64,000 nt of DNA from Actinoplanes aureus. Lineage in GTDB: Bacteria; Actinomycetota; Actinomycetes; Mycobacteriales; Micromonosporaceae. The stretch lies in the NCBI RefSeq assembly GCF_015704865.1, contig NZ_JADQTO010000008.1, positions 207,317 to 271,316 of the forward strand, given 5' to 3'. Each line of letters starts with the position of its first letter. The first letter of the stretch is position 1. Of the stretch, positions 27,322-35,251 are shown piece by piece. A program made the translations under genes and the position numbers. A model generated the notes under the pieces. The model made no database searches. It was not told the DNA's origin and saw only the letters and a program-made list of their open reading frames with translations.

Positions 27322-27549
27322 ATGGCAGCCACTGGCACAGCTACCAGTACTGAGAAGGGTCGTCGAATCGTCGGTAGCGAGCGGCAGTCGCTCGCCAAGG
27401 ACCTGGTGAAGCGATACACCTCCGGCGAGAGCATCCGCGCACTGGCCGCTTCCACCGGACGTTCCTACGGATTCGTACACCGGGTGCTCACCGAATCGGG
27501 CGTGCAGTTGCGCCAGCGTGGTGGCGCCCGCCGCCGCAAGAAGGCGTGA
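27322..27549 (+). CDS. small helix-turn-helix protein
   Basis: A 75-aa basic protein with one HTH (about residues 22-60, LAKDLVKRYTSGESIRALA..GRSYGFVHRVL) and an Arg/Lys-rich tail (RQRGGARRRKKA). It matches the position and size of Rv1473A beside the ABC-F gene in M. tuberculosis (from memory). Probably a DNA-binding protein; target unknown. Good GAGGA site before the ATG, and a GTGA overlap with the next gene. Confidence 0.85.
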   Translation: MAATGTATSTEKGRRIVGSERQSLAKDLVKRYTSGESIRALAASTGRSYGFVHRVLTESGVQLRQRGGARRRKKA

Positions 27550-28337
27550 CGGCCGCCGACGCCCGGCCGGCAACCGCCGACGAGGTAGGCGTTCGCTACG
27601 AACAGGATGGGCCGGTCGCCACGGTGACGTTGGACCGGCCCAACGTTCTCAATGCCCAGACTCCGGCCATGTGGACGGAGCTCGGCAACATTTCACAGAA
27701 ATTAACGGGCGACGTCCGCGTCGTCATTGTCCGCGCCGAGGGACGCGCGTTTTCGGCCGGCCTGGATCTGTCGGTGGCGCGCGGCGACGGCGATTCTTCG
27801 CTGGCCCGGCTAGCACAGTTGTCCGCCTCGGAGTGCGCGGATCAGATTGCCGTGTTCCAGACCGCGTTCACCTGGTTGCGCAGTCCGTCCATTGTGACGA
27901 TCGCGGCTGTGCAAGGGCACGCGATCGGGGCCGGCTTTCAGCTCGCGCTGAACTGCGACATGCGAGTTCTCGCGGACGACGCGCGGTTCTCGATGGCCGA
28001 GGTGGCCCTCGGTCTGGTGCCCGATCTGGGCGGAACGAAGCGGCTCACCGAGCTGGTCGGTCCGTCCCGGGCGTTGGAGATCTGCGTGACCGGCCGGCGG
28101 ATCTCGGCGGACGAGGCGGACCGGATCGGTCTGGCCACCGCGGTGGTGCCACGAGCCGAGCTGGACGCGGCGGTGGCCGATCTGGCCGCGGCCGTGCTGG
28201 CCGGTGACGCGGGTGCCGTGTCGGAGATCAAAGCCCTGCTCACGGGTGCGTCCGCCCGGACGTACGCGGAGCAGGACCGGGCCGAACGTGAGGCCCAGAC
28301 CCGCCGGCTCAGCGAACTGCTGGGCTCCGGGGAGTAG
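27546..28337 (+). CDS. enoyl-CoA hydratase/isomerase family protein
   Basis: A 263-aa crotonase-fold protein. The oxyanion-hole segments AFSAGLDL and GHAIGAGFQLAL are present. Of the two catalytic glutamates of classical hydratases, the second is kept (E152 in MAEVALG), but the first is replaced (Q132 in GAGFQ), so the reaction may differ from simple hydration. It corresponds in place to mycobacterial echA12. Translationally coupled to the HTH gene by a GTGA overlap. Confidence 0.87.
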   Translation: MTAADARPATADEVGVRYEQDGPVATVTLDRPNVLNAQTPAMWTELGNISQKLTGDVRVVIVRAEGRAFSAGLDLSVARGDGDSSLARLAQLSASECADQIAVFQTAFTWLRSPSIVTIAAVQGHAIGAGFQLALNCDMRVLADDARFSMAEVALGLVPDLGGTKRLTELVGPSRALEICVTGRRISADEADRIGLATAVVPRAELDAAVADLAAAVLAGDAGAVSEIKALLTGASARTYAEQDRAEREAQTRRLSELLGSGE

Positions 28338-28426
28338 TCGAGGAATAGCGTCCTTACCTCCCGGGTTGTCGTACCCACGCGGCAGACTCTGTCCTGCCCG
28401 TCGAGCGACGCCCCGGGAGGTGACGC

Positions 28427-30352
28427 ATGTCCATGCCCAGCTGGAGCATGCTGCGTTCGATCCAGAATTCCGACCAGGTGAACAAACACCAGGTCAAGAG
28501 CGGTACAGCCCGGCGGATCGTGCGGTTCGCTCAGCCCTACCGGCGAGACATCTCGGTCTTCCTGGTGACCGTGGTGATCGCGGCCGGCATCGGGGTGGCC
28601 ACGCCGCTGCTCGCCGGTCACGTGATCAACGCGATCACCGGCGGCGGTCCGGACGCGGCCGACACCGTGGTGCGCGTCGCGCTGCTGATCGCCGCCCTGG
28701 CGGTCGCCGACGCTCTGCTCTCCCTGGCCCAGCGGTGGTACTCGGCGCGCATCGGCGAGGGGATCATCCTCGACCTGCGGACCCGGGTCTACGACCACGT
28801 CCAGCGCATGCCGCTGCAGTTCTTCACGCGGACGCAGACCGGTGCGCTGGTGAGCCGGCTCAACAACGACGTGGTGGGTGCCCAGCGGGCGTTCACCTCG
28901 ACGCTGTCCGGCGTGCTGAGCAACGTCATCCAGCTGGTGCTCACCGCGGTTGTCATGCTCAGCCTCTCCTGGCCGATCACCGTGCTGTCGCTGGTGCTCC
29001 TGCCGGTCTTCATCATCCCGGCCCGCCGGGTCGGCAAGCGGCTCGCGGAGATCACCCGGGAGTCGTACAACCTCGACGCGAAGATGAACGCGACGATGAC
29101 CGAGCGCTTCAACGTCTCCGGGGCGCTGCTGGTCAAGCTGTTCGGCCGGCCCGACGCCGAGGCGGCCCGGTTCGGCGAGCGCGCCGAGCGGGTCCGCGAC
29201 ATCGGCGTGCAGCAGGCGATGTACTCGCGGACCTTCTTCGTGGCGATGCTGCTGGTCGCGTCACTCGCGCAGGCGCTGACGTACGGTCTGGGCGGCTGGC
29301 TCGCCGTCCGCGGTGAGGTCTCGGCCGGCACCGTCGTCACCCTCGCGCTCCTGCTCACCCGGCTGTACGGTCCGCTCACCGCGCTGAGCAACGTCCGGGT
29401 CGACGTGATGAGCGCGCTGGTCTCCTTCGACCGGGTCTTCGAGGTGCTCGACCTGAAACCCGGCATCGCCGAGAAACCGGATGCCACGCCCATTCCGGCC
29501 GGGACCGGCCGGATCGAGTTCCGCGACGTCCGGTTCCGTTACCCGAGTGCGGACGAGGTCTCCCTGGCCACCCTCGAGGACGTCGTGACCCTCGATCGGC
29601 GGGAGAACGAAACGGTGCTCGACGGACTCGGCTTCACCGTCGAGCCCGGGCAGATGGTGGCTCTCGTCGGCCCGTCCGGTGCGGGCAAGTCGACCACGTC
29701 GATGCTGGTCTCCCGGGTCTACGACGTGACGAGCGGCGCGGTGCTGATCGGCGGCGTGGACGTGCGGGACGCGACCCTCGAATCGTTGCGCGACACGGTC
29801 GGTGTGGTCACCCAGGACTCGCACCTGTTCCACGAGACGATCGCCGAGAACCTGCGGTACGCGAGACCCGGCGCGACCGAGGAGCAGATGTGGGCGGCCT
29901 TGGAGGGCGCCCAGGTGGCCGGCCTTGTCCGGGCGCTGCCGGACGGTCTCGACACGGTGGTGGGTGAGCGCGGCTACCGGTTCTCCGGCGGCGAGAAACA
30001 GCGCATCGCGATCGCCCGGCTGCTGATCAAACAGCCGTCGATCGTGATCCTCGACGAGGCGACCGCGCACCTGGACAGCGAGTCGGAGGCGGCGGTGCAA
30101 CGGGCGCTCGCCGAGGCGTTGCGCGGCCGGACCGCGCTGGTGATCGCACACCGGCTCTCCACGATCCGCGAGGCCGACCAGATCCTGGTGCTGGACCACG
30201 GCCGCATCGTCGAGCGGGGCCGGCACGACGACCTGGTGGCGGCCGGCGGGCTCTACGCTGAGCTGTACCGGACGCAGTTCGCGGTGAGCCCGCCGCGCTA
30301 CGAGGGCGAGGTGGAGATCGTCACCGTTCCCCCGGCTACCGTGGAGCCGTGA
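28427..30352 (+). CDS. ABC exporter, fused TM and ATPase domains
   Basis: A 641-aa half-transporter. An N-terminal six-helix type IV exporter domain (about 30-330) is followed by an ATPase domain with Walker A GPSGAGKST (about 414-422), signature SGGEKQR, Walker B VILDEATAHLD and the H-loop IAHRLST. A short insert (TLEDVVTLDRRENE) lies before the Walker A strand. It should work as a homodimer exporting a lipid, peptide or drug. Excellent GGGAGG site before the ATG. The GTG/ATG of the next gene overlaps its stop. Confidence 0.9.
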   Translation: MSMPSWSMLRSIQNSDQVNKHQVKSGTARRIVRFAQPYRRDISVFLVTVVIAAGIGVATPLLAGHVINAITGGGPDAADTVVRVALLIAALAVADALLSLAQRWYSARIGEGIILDLRTRVYDHVQRMPLQFFTRTQTGALVSRLNNDVVGAQRAFTSTLSGVLSNVIQLVLTAVVMLSLSWPITVLSLVLLPVFIIPARRVGKRLAEITRESYNLDAKMNATMTERFNVSGALLVKLFGRPDAEAARFGERAERVRDIGVQQAMYSRTFFVAMLLVASLAQALTYGLGGWLAVRGEVSAGTVVTLALLLTRLYGPLTALSNVRVDVMSALVSFDRVFEVLDLKPGIAEKPDATPIPAGTGRIEFRDVRFRYPSADEVSLATLEDVVTLDRRENETVLDGLGFTVEPGQMVALVGPSGAGKSTTSMLVSRVYDVTSGAVLIGGVDVRDATLESLRDTVGVVTQDSHLFHETIAENLRYARPGATEEQMWAALEGAQVAGLVRALPDGLDTVVGERGYRFSGGEKQRIAIARLLIKQPSIVILDEATAHLDSESEAAVQRALAEALRGRTALVIAHRLSTIREADQILVLDHGRIVERGRHDDLVAAGGLYAELYRTQFAVSPPRYEGEVEIVTVPPATVEP

Positions 30353-30567
30353 TGGAGTTCCTGGTTCTGATCGTGGTGGTGGCGCTGCTGCTCACCGCGC
30401 TGATGCGGTTCGCCGTCTGGGCTCGCGGTAAGGGCATCGGCGGTGGCCTGATGGGCCCGATCGACGAGGCCTGGCACCCGTCGGCCGATCGGTTCCGCCG
30501 GGAGACGGTGATCCACGAGCAGCGGGTCCTCCCACCCCGGCCCGGCGACGACCTGTATCGCGACTGA
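30349..30567 (+). CDS. small single-pass membrane protein
   Basis: A 72-aa protein with one N-terminal hydrophobic helix (residues 3-24, FLVLIVVVALLLTALMRFAV) and a polar C-terminal tail. It overlaps the stop of the ABC exporter (GTGATG), implying co-translation and perhaps association. No family recognised. Start may be the GTG (30349) or the next codon ATG (30352). Confidence 0.7.
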   Translation: MMEFLVLIVVVALLLTALMRFAVWARGKGIGGGLMGPIDEAWHPSADRFRRETVIHEQRVLPPRPGDDLYRD

Positions 30568-30627
30568 CCAGGTTCACTGACGGAAATGAGATCGCGGTCG
30601 GCGGGCCGGTCCGTTCATCCTGGCCGG

Positions 30628-31023
30628 ATGAGCGGAATGGAGTTGGTTACGCACAATCCCGTCGACGGGGTCTATCCGGCCACCGGCGACTACGTCCACG
30701 CCGTGGAGGTCCGCGGGGCCCCGCGGATGCTCTTCATCTCCGGCACCATGGGCCTGGATCCCGCCGGGCGGCCCGGTGCGACGCTGACCGAGCAGCTCGA
30801 ACTCGTCTGGGACAACATCCGGGCCATCCTCGCCTCGGCCGGGATGACGGTCGACAACATCGTCCGGCAGACCAGTTACCTGCGTGACGTGGCGTACGCG
30901 GAGGAGAACGCCGCGGCTCGGGTGGCCGCGCTGGGCGGCCGGGCGATCCCGACGACCGCGATCGTGGTGCAGACCCTGGAGAAGGACTGGCTGATCGAAC
31001 TGGAGATCGTCGCGGCCGGTTAG
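30628..31023 (+). CDS. RidA/YjgF-family protein lacking the canonical arginine
   Basis: A 131-aa RidA-fold protein with the family core LFISGTMGLDPAGRPG and TEQLELVWDNIRAIL. Active RidA imine deaminases have an Arg in the P-x-R-S motif; here the segment is AIPTTAIVVQTL, so that Arg is missing. It may have another activity or only bind ligands. Starts at ATG 30628 or 30637. Its TAG overlaps the opposing mug stop (TTAG). Confidence 0.82.
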   Translation: MSGMELVTHNPVDGVYPATGDYVHAVEVRGAPRMLFISGTMGLDPAGRPGATLTEQLELVWDNIRAILASAGMTVDNIVRQTSYLRDVAYAEENAAARVAALGGRAIPTTAIVVQTLEKDWLIELEIVAAG

Positions 31024-31673
31024 AGGGCGGCCCGCAGCCGGGCGAACTCCTCGGCGAGGTCGGCGAGCTGGAAGTGGGCGTTCAGGCCGCTCGGGTTGGG
31101 GAGCACCCACACCGGCACCCCGGCGATCGTCTCCGGCTGCGGGCCGATCCGCGCTTTCGGGCGGCCGAACGCCGTCCGGTAGGCGGTCACTCCGAGCACC
31201 GCGACGTGGTGGGGCGCTATCCGGCGTACCAGATCGGTGAGAAGGTCTCCACCTTTGACCAGTTCGTCCGGGGTGAGCTCGTCGGCGCGGGCGGTGGCCC
31301 GCGCCACGACGTTGGTGATGCCGAGGCCGAGGGCGGGCAGCAGATGCTGTTCGGAGGGGTGCAGCACGCGGTCGGTAAAGCCGGCGGCGTGCAGCGCCGG
31401 CCAGAACCGGTTGCCGGGCCGGGCGAAATGGTGCCCGGTGGCGGCCGAGTACAGGCTGGGATTGATTCCGGAGAAGAGCACCTTCAGGTCGGGCCCGATC
31501 AGATCCGGAATGGTCCGCCCGGCCGCTGCCGCGATCTCGGCCGGGGTCGGCTTGCGCAACGTTCCGGCCGGACCGGGGGCGTGCTGCGCACTGCCTGCGG
31601 CGTGCTGGGCGTTGCCTGCGGCGTGCCGGGCATCGCCGGCGCGGTTGGTGGGGGTCGGGCGGTGAGTGGTCAC
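31020..31673 (-). CDS. mug: mismatch-specific uracil-DNA glycosylase
   Basis: A 217-aa Mug/TDG-type DNA glycosylase that removes uracil or ethenocytosine opposite G. The catalytic asparagine is N71 in GINPSLYSA, and the second motif is LPNPSGLNAHF. The first 38 residues are a low-complexity tail with three HAAG/AQHA-like repeats and may be disordered. The GTG overlaps the SDR stop (GTGA). Convergent with the RidA-like gene, stops overlapping. Confidence 0.9.
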   Translation of the reverse strand: MTTHRPTPTNRAGDARHAAGNAQHAAGSAQHAPGPAGTLRKPTPAEIAAAAGRTIPDLIGPDLKVLFSGINPSLYSAATGHHFARPGNRFWPALHAAGFTDRVLHPSEQHLLPALGLGITNVVARATARADELTPDELVKGGDLLTDLVRRIAPHHVAVLGVTAYRTAFGRPKARIGPQPETIAGVPVWVLPNPSGLNAHFQLADLAEEFARLRAAL

Positions 31674-32431
31674 AGGCCGCGCAGCGAGCCGCCGTCGACG
31701 GACACCGCGACGCCGGTCATGTAGCTGGCCGCCGGGGAGAGCAGGAACGCCGCCACCCGCCCGTACTCCGGGGGTTCGCCGATGCGGCGCAGCGGGATCG
31801 CCTCGGCCACCTCAGCCGCGGCGGTCGCCGGGTCGCCGGTGGCGGCGAAGAGTTCCCGGTTGCGGTCGGTCATGAACCGGCCCGGCAGGATGCTTAGTAC
31901 CCGCACGCCGCGCGGGCCGTACTCGTCCGCCATGTCCTTGGCGGCCATCGCCAGGCCCGGCCGCAGGCCGTTGGAAAGTCCGAGCCCGGCCAGCGGTGTC
32001 TTCACCGAGGTGGAGAGCACCAGACCGATCGCACCGCCCTCGGGCAGCGCCGACGCGAACGTGCGGGCCGCCCGCATGGAGCCGAGGAAGACGGTCTCGA
32101 ACGCGGCGCGCCACTGGTCGTCGGTCATGCTGGCGGCGGTGCCCGGCGTCGGGCCGCCGACCGAGATCAGGGCGCCGTCGAGCCGGCCGAACCTCTCCTG
32201 TGCGGTGTCGACCAGCTCGCGCGGGGTTGCCGGGTCGCCCAGGTCGGCCGTCACGCCGACGGCGTGCTCGGCACCGCCGAGATCCTCGACCGCTTCGGCG
32301 ACCCGGTCCTCGGAGCGGGACGAGATCACCACCCGGGCGCCGTCGGCGACGAGCGCCTGCGCGGTGGCGAAACCGAGCCCGCGCGAGGCTCCGGTGAGGA
32401 TGTAGACGCGATCAGCCAGCCCGAGATCCAT
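31670..32431 (-). CDS. atypical short-chain dehydrogenase/reductase family protein
   Basis: A 253-aa Rossmann-fold SDR. The NAD(P) loop TGASRGLG (residues 13-20) and the C-terminal YMTGVAVSVDGG are normal. The catalytic Y-x3-K is absent: after LSTSVKTPLAG the sequence reads LSNGLRPGLAM, giving N and P/G positions instead of Tyr and Lys. A subgroup of SDRs with LSN-x-LR at this place is known to me, but its chemistry is not. It overlaps the XRE gene by 20 nt and mug by 4 nt. Confidence 0.85.
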   Translation of the reverse strand: MDLGLADRVYILTGASRGLGFATAQALVADGARVVISSRSEDRVAEAVEDLGGAEHAVGVTADLGDPATPRELVDTAQERFGRLDGALISVGGPTPGTAASMTDDQWRAAFETVFLGSMRAARTFASALPEGGAIGLVLSTSVKTPLAGLGLSNGLRPGLAMAAKDMADEYGPRGVRVLSILPGRFMTDRNRELFAATGDPATAAAEVAEAIPLRRIGEPPEYGRVAAFLLSPAASYMTGVAVSVDGGSLRGL

Positions 32432-33191
32432 GCACCGATCCTGCCATCTGAAACCGCAACGCGTCCGCTGTGGCCGGGTCGGCCGGCAGGAACGCCTCGA
32501 TCGCCAGTTCGGAGAGGGTGACGTCGCGCGGGGTGCCGAGCACCGAGGTGATGCTGAAGAAGCTGAGCTCCTCGTACTTCAGCGGGACGACCAGGCCGTC
32601 GGGCCGATCGGCTACCAGACCGCCGGGGTAACCGGTGAGCTCGGTGCGCAGGTCCCGCAGCACCGGGTCGCCGGTGGCGGCGGCCTGCCGGTCGAGGCGG
32701 TGCAGGATGTGCGTACGCCACTCGGCCAGGTTGCCGATCCGTGGCGCCATGCCGTCCGGGTGCAGCGCGAGCCGCAGTACGTTGACCGGTGGTTCGAGCA
32801 GGTGGGGCGCGCACCCGGCGGTGAACCGGGCCACCGCGGTGTTGGCGTCGACCATGGTCCAGTGCCGGTCCACCAGCACCGCGGGGCAGGGATCGTGTCC
32901 GGCCAGCACGTTGCGGAGTGCGGCCAGGACCGTCGACAGCGGTGTCGCGTCCAGTTCGGACTCGGAGTAGGCGGGCGCGTACCCGCCGGCGAGCAGCAGC
33001 TCGTTGCGGGACCGCAGCGGGACTTCGAGCTCCTCGGCGAGCCGCAGGATCATCTCGCTGGTCGGCCGGGAACGCCCGGTCTCCACGAAGGACAGATGGC
33101 GGGTGGAGACGCCGGCCCGCACGGCCAGGTCGAGCTGGCTCATCCGCCGGTCGTCGCGCCAGGTCCGCAGCAGTCGTCCCACGTCACTCAT
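32412..33191 (-). CDS. XRE-family regulator with MmyB-like ligand domain
   Basis: A 259-aa protein. The N-terminal HTH_3 spans about residues 5-60 (MSQLDLAVRAGVSTRHLSFVETGRSRP), followed by an MmyB-like PAS-type ligand-binding domain (about 90-255). Members often repress a neighbouring SDR operon. It is the first gene of an XRE-SDR-mug unit and is divergent from the NTF2-like gene across 86 bp, so it probably controls both directions. Confidence 0.85.
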   Translation of the reverse strand: MSDVGRLLRTWRDDRRMSQLDLAVRAGVSTRHLSFVETGRSRPTSEMILRLAEELEVPLRSRNELLLAGGYAPAYSESELDATPLSTVLAALRNVLAGHDPCPAVLVDRHWTMVDANTAVARFTAGCAPHLLEPPVNVLRLALHPDGMAPRIGNLAEWRTHILHRLDRQAAATGDPVLRDLRTELTGYPGGLVADRPDGLVVPLKYEELSFFSITSVLGTPRDVTLSELAIEAFLPADPATADALRFQMAGSVHGSRAG

Positions 33192-33277
33192 GCCCGGACT
33201 GTAGGCAGCACCGGCCCGCGGCCGCCATGACCTCTGAGGTAATCGACGCCCTTACCCGGGACGGGCACGGTGGAGCC

Positions 33278-33634
33278 ATGAGTGATTTCGACACGACAGT
33301 GCAGCGTTATCTGGCGATCTGGAACGAGACCGAGCCGCAGGCCCGCCGCGCCGGCATCGACGACGTCTTCACGGCGGACGTGCGCTACTCCGACCCGATC
33401 GCCACGGTCGAGGGCCGGGACGCGCTGAGTGCGCTGATCGGCGAGGTGCACCAACGGTTCCCCGGCCTGGTCTTCAGCCCCGGCGGGCTGCTCGACGCCC
33501 ACCACGACCAGGCGCGATTCACCTGGCATCTGGGCCGACCCGGCGAGGAGCCGCTGGTCATCGGCTTCGACGTGGCCGAGCGGGACGCCGACGGCCGGAT
33601 CAAGCTGGTCCTGGGCTTTTTCGACAAGGCCTGA
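33278..33634 (+). CDS. NTF2-like (SnoaL-type) protein
   Basis: A 118-aa protein of the nuclear transport factor 2 fold: a helix with YLAIWNETEPQARR, then VFTADVRYSDPIATVEGRDAL, then beta strands ending VLGFFDKA. Such proteins are small cone-shaped enzymes or binding proteins; the ligand is unknown. GGAG precedes the ATG. Divergent from the XRE regulator, a common arrangement for a regulated detoxification-type gene. Confidence 0.8.
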   Translation: MSDFDTTVQRYLAIWNETEPQARRAGIDDVFTADVRYSDPIATVEGRDALSALIGEVHQRFPGLVFSPGGLLDAHHDQARFTWHLGRPGEEPLVIGFDVAERDADGRIKLVLGFFDKA

Positions 33635-33650
33635 TCCGCTCCGAGTCGAT

Positions 33651-33692
33651 CCGGAGGATGCGCCCGCCACCCCGGGGGCGGCGCATCTCCGG
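33651..33692. terminator. long bulged hairpin between convergent genes
   Basis: A 16-bp stem in three blocks (5, 8 and 3 bp) with two single-base bulges and an 8-nt loop. It follows the NTF2-like stop by 16 nt and also lies 17 nt past the acnR stop. Confidence 0.7.
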
Positions 33693-33709
33693 CGCCTCGC
33701 AGCGAGCGG

Positions 33710-34288
33710 TCAGTGGCGGCGGACGGCCTCTTCGACGACGTCGAGGACGTGGAGCAGCTCGCCGGGCGGGCGGCCGGTGGCCAGGTGCAGGACCAGGCCG
33801 TCGTAGGCCAGCTCGAGGAACTGGGTGAGCACCTCGACCGGCACGTCCTTGCGCAGCACCCCGGCGTCGTGCTGGCGTTGCAGGCGCTCGCGGGTGGCGT
33901 CGGCGATGGCGGCCGAGCGCTGCGCCCAGCGCTTGGCGAACGCCGGGTCGGTCCGCAGCCGGTGCGAGACCTCCAGCTGGGTGCCGAGCCAGCCCGCGGT
34001 GTCACCCTCGCTGTTGCCGGCCCGCGCCAGCAGGTCGCGCATCACCTGGACGAGGCCGTTGCGGGTGACCGTCTCGACCATCGTGGCGGCGTCGTCCTCG
34101 GCCACGGCGAGGAACAACGACTCCTTGTCGCGAAAATGGTGGAAAATCGCACCACGGGACATGCCCGTCGCCTCCTCGAGGCGGCGGACCGTGGCGCCCT
34201 CGTAGCCGAACCGCGCGAAGCAGGCACGAGCCGCGCTGAGGATCTCGTGGCGACGCGCGTCTAGCTGGTCCTGACTAACCCGGGGCAC
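33710..34288 (-). CDS. acnR: TetR-family regulator, AcnR type
   Basis: A 192-aa TetR regulator. The HTH contains GATVRRLEEATGMSRGAIFHHFRDKESLFLA (about residues 30-60), which closely resembles my memory of corynebacterial AcnR, the aconitase repressor, including the following AEDDAATM...NGLVQVMRDLL. In M. tuberculosis the orthologous position is Rv1474c beside acn; here acnA is 7 kb away. A palindrome in its own promoter recurs upstream of acnA. Starts with GTG at 34288. Confidence 0.78.
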   Translation of the reverse strand: MPRVSQDQLDARRHEILSAARACFARFGYEGATVRRLEEATGMSRGAIFHHFRDKESLFLAVAEDDAATMVETVTRNGLVQVMRDLLARAGNSEGDTAGWLGTQLEVSHRLRTDPAFAKRWAQRSAAIADATRERLQRQHDAGVLRKDVPVEVLTQFLELAYDGLVLHLATGRPPGELLHVLDVVEEAVRRH

Positions 34289-34325
34289 GCGCTGATCGTG
34301 TCACGGTGCCCCGGTCCGTTGCAAT

Positions 34326-34337
34326 CCGTACGTACGG
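34326..34337. promoter_or_regulatory. candidate AcnR operator in the acnR promoter
   Basis: A perfect 12-bp palindrome CCGTACGTACGG lies 38 bp upstream of the acnR start. The same sequence with two changes is found in the acnA promoter at 41278-41289. An interrupted inverted repeat (34366-34386, GATGA/TCATC arms) lies further towards the HAD gene. Confidence 0.6.
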
Positions 34338-34451
34338 CTTCTTAAGCTGGTCCGTCCCCCGAACGGATGATGCGAATTTCGTCATCCCGCCCGCATTTTG
34401 TTAACACTCCTGGACTGTTCGGTTCCGTCACCGCTCACGTAAAGTGCCCGG

Positions 34452-35099
34452 GTGCCCCTCGTCTTCCTGGCTTTGGACGACACCCTGCTCGACCGCAGCG
34501 GTGCGTTCCGGCTGTGGGCGAAAGGTTTCCTCGACGAGATCGCGGCACCCCAGGACGACCTGGACTGGCTGGTCTCGGTCGACGCCGACGGGCTCACCTC
34601 CCGGTGGGATCTCGCGGACCTGATCCGGGACCGATACCAGCTCCGGATCCCCTCCATCGACGTGGTGGACGAGCTGAACGAGGGGCCGCTGACGTTCGAG
34701 CGGCTGGACCCGATGGTGGGTTGCGCGCTGGAGATCGCCGGGGACGCCGGGCTGGTCCCGGTCGTGGTCACCAACGGGCCGAGGGAGCAGCAGGAGGCGC
34801 GGATCCGGCGTACCGGGCTGGACCGCTACGTCGCCGACTGGGTGATCTCGGAGGAGTGCGGGGTCAGCAAGCCGAACCCGCGGATCTTCGCGCTCGCCGC
34901 CCAGCGGGTGCGGATGCGCCTGGCCGGCGCCTGGGTGGTGGGTGACAGCCCCGAGGCGGACATCGGCGGCGCGGCCGCGATGGGCCTGCGCAGCGTGTGG
35001 CTGCACCGCGGGCGGGAGTGGGTGGACAACCGGTTCGCCCCGACGCACGTGGTGGGCAACGTGATCCAGGGCATCTCCGCGATCATGGCGACCCGCTGA
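34452..35099 (+). CDS. HAD-superfamily protein with missing nucleophile
   Basis: A 215-aa HAD hydrolase-like protein. Motif II (VVTNGP), motif III lysine (SKPNPRIF) and motif IV (VVGDSPEADIGG) are intact. Motif I reads LALDDTLLD, so the first Asp of DxDxT, the phospho-accepting nucleophile, is Ala7 (codon GCT where GAT is expected), while D9 is kept. Unless another residue serves, phosphatase activity should be lost. GTG start. Divergent from acnR. Confidence 0.82.
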   Translation: MPLVFLALDDTLLDRSGAFRLWAKGFLDEIAAPQDDLDWLVSVDADGLTSRWDLADLIRDRYQLRIPSIDVVDELNEGPLTFERLDPMVGCALEIAGDAGLVPVVVTNGPREQQEARIRRTGLDRYVADWVISEECGVSKPNPRIFALAAQRVRMRLAGAWVVGDSPEADIGGAAAMGLRSVWLHRGREWVDNRFAPTHVVGNVIQGISAIMATR

Positions 35100-35161
35100 G
35101 ATAAATAGGTTGCGCGGGTCAGGGCGATCCGCGAGAGTCGACCGCGCACGAACGACCCGAC

Positions 35162-35251
35162 GAGAAAGAAGGGGGTGGACCTAATGGCCGTCTTTGTGAT
35201 GCCTGCTGTCCGGCCTTCCCTGTTTACTTCTTTCTCCGAGGAGACCCTCCA
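35162..35251 (+). promoter_or_regulatory. structured 5' leader of the RIO kinase gene with overlapping uORF
   Basis: A 10-nt arm GAGAAAGAAG (35162-35171) is perfectly complementary to CTTCTTTCTC (35227-35236). Between them a GGGGGTGG Shine-Dalgarno-like run precedes an ATG (35184) that opens a 49-codon frame ending at 35333, past the RIO start. The RIO ribosome site GGAG (35240-35243) can itself pair with CTCC at 35247-35250. This suggests translational control; the uORF has poor actinobacterial codon use and is probably regulatory, if translated. Confidence 0.4.
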
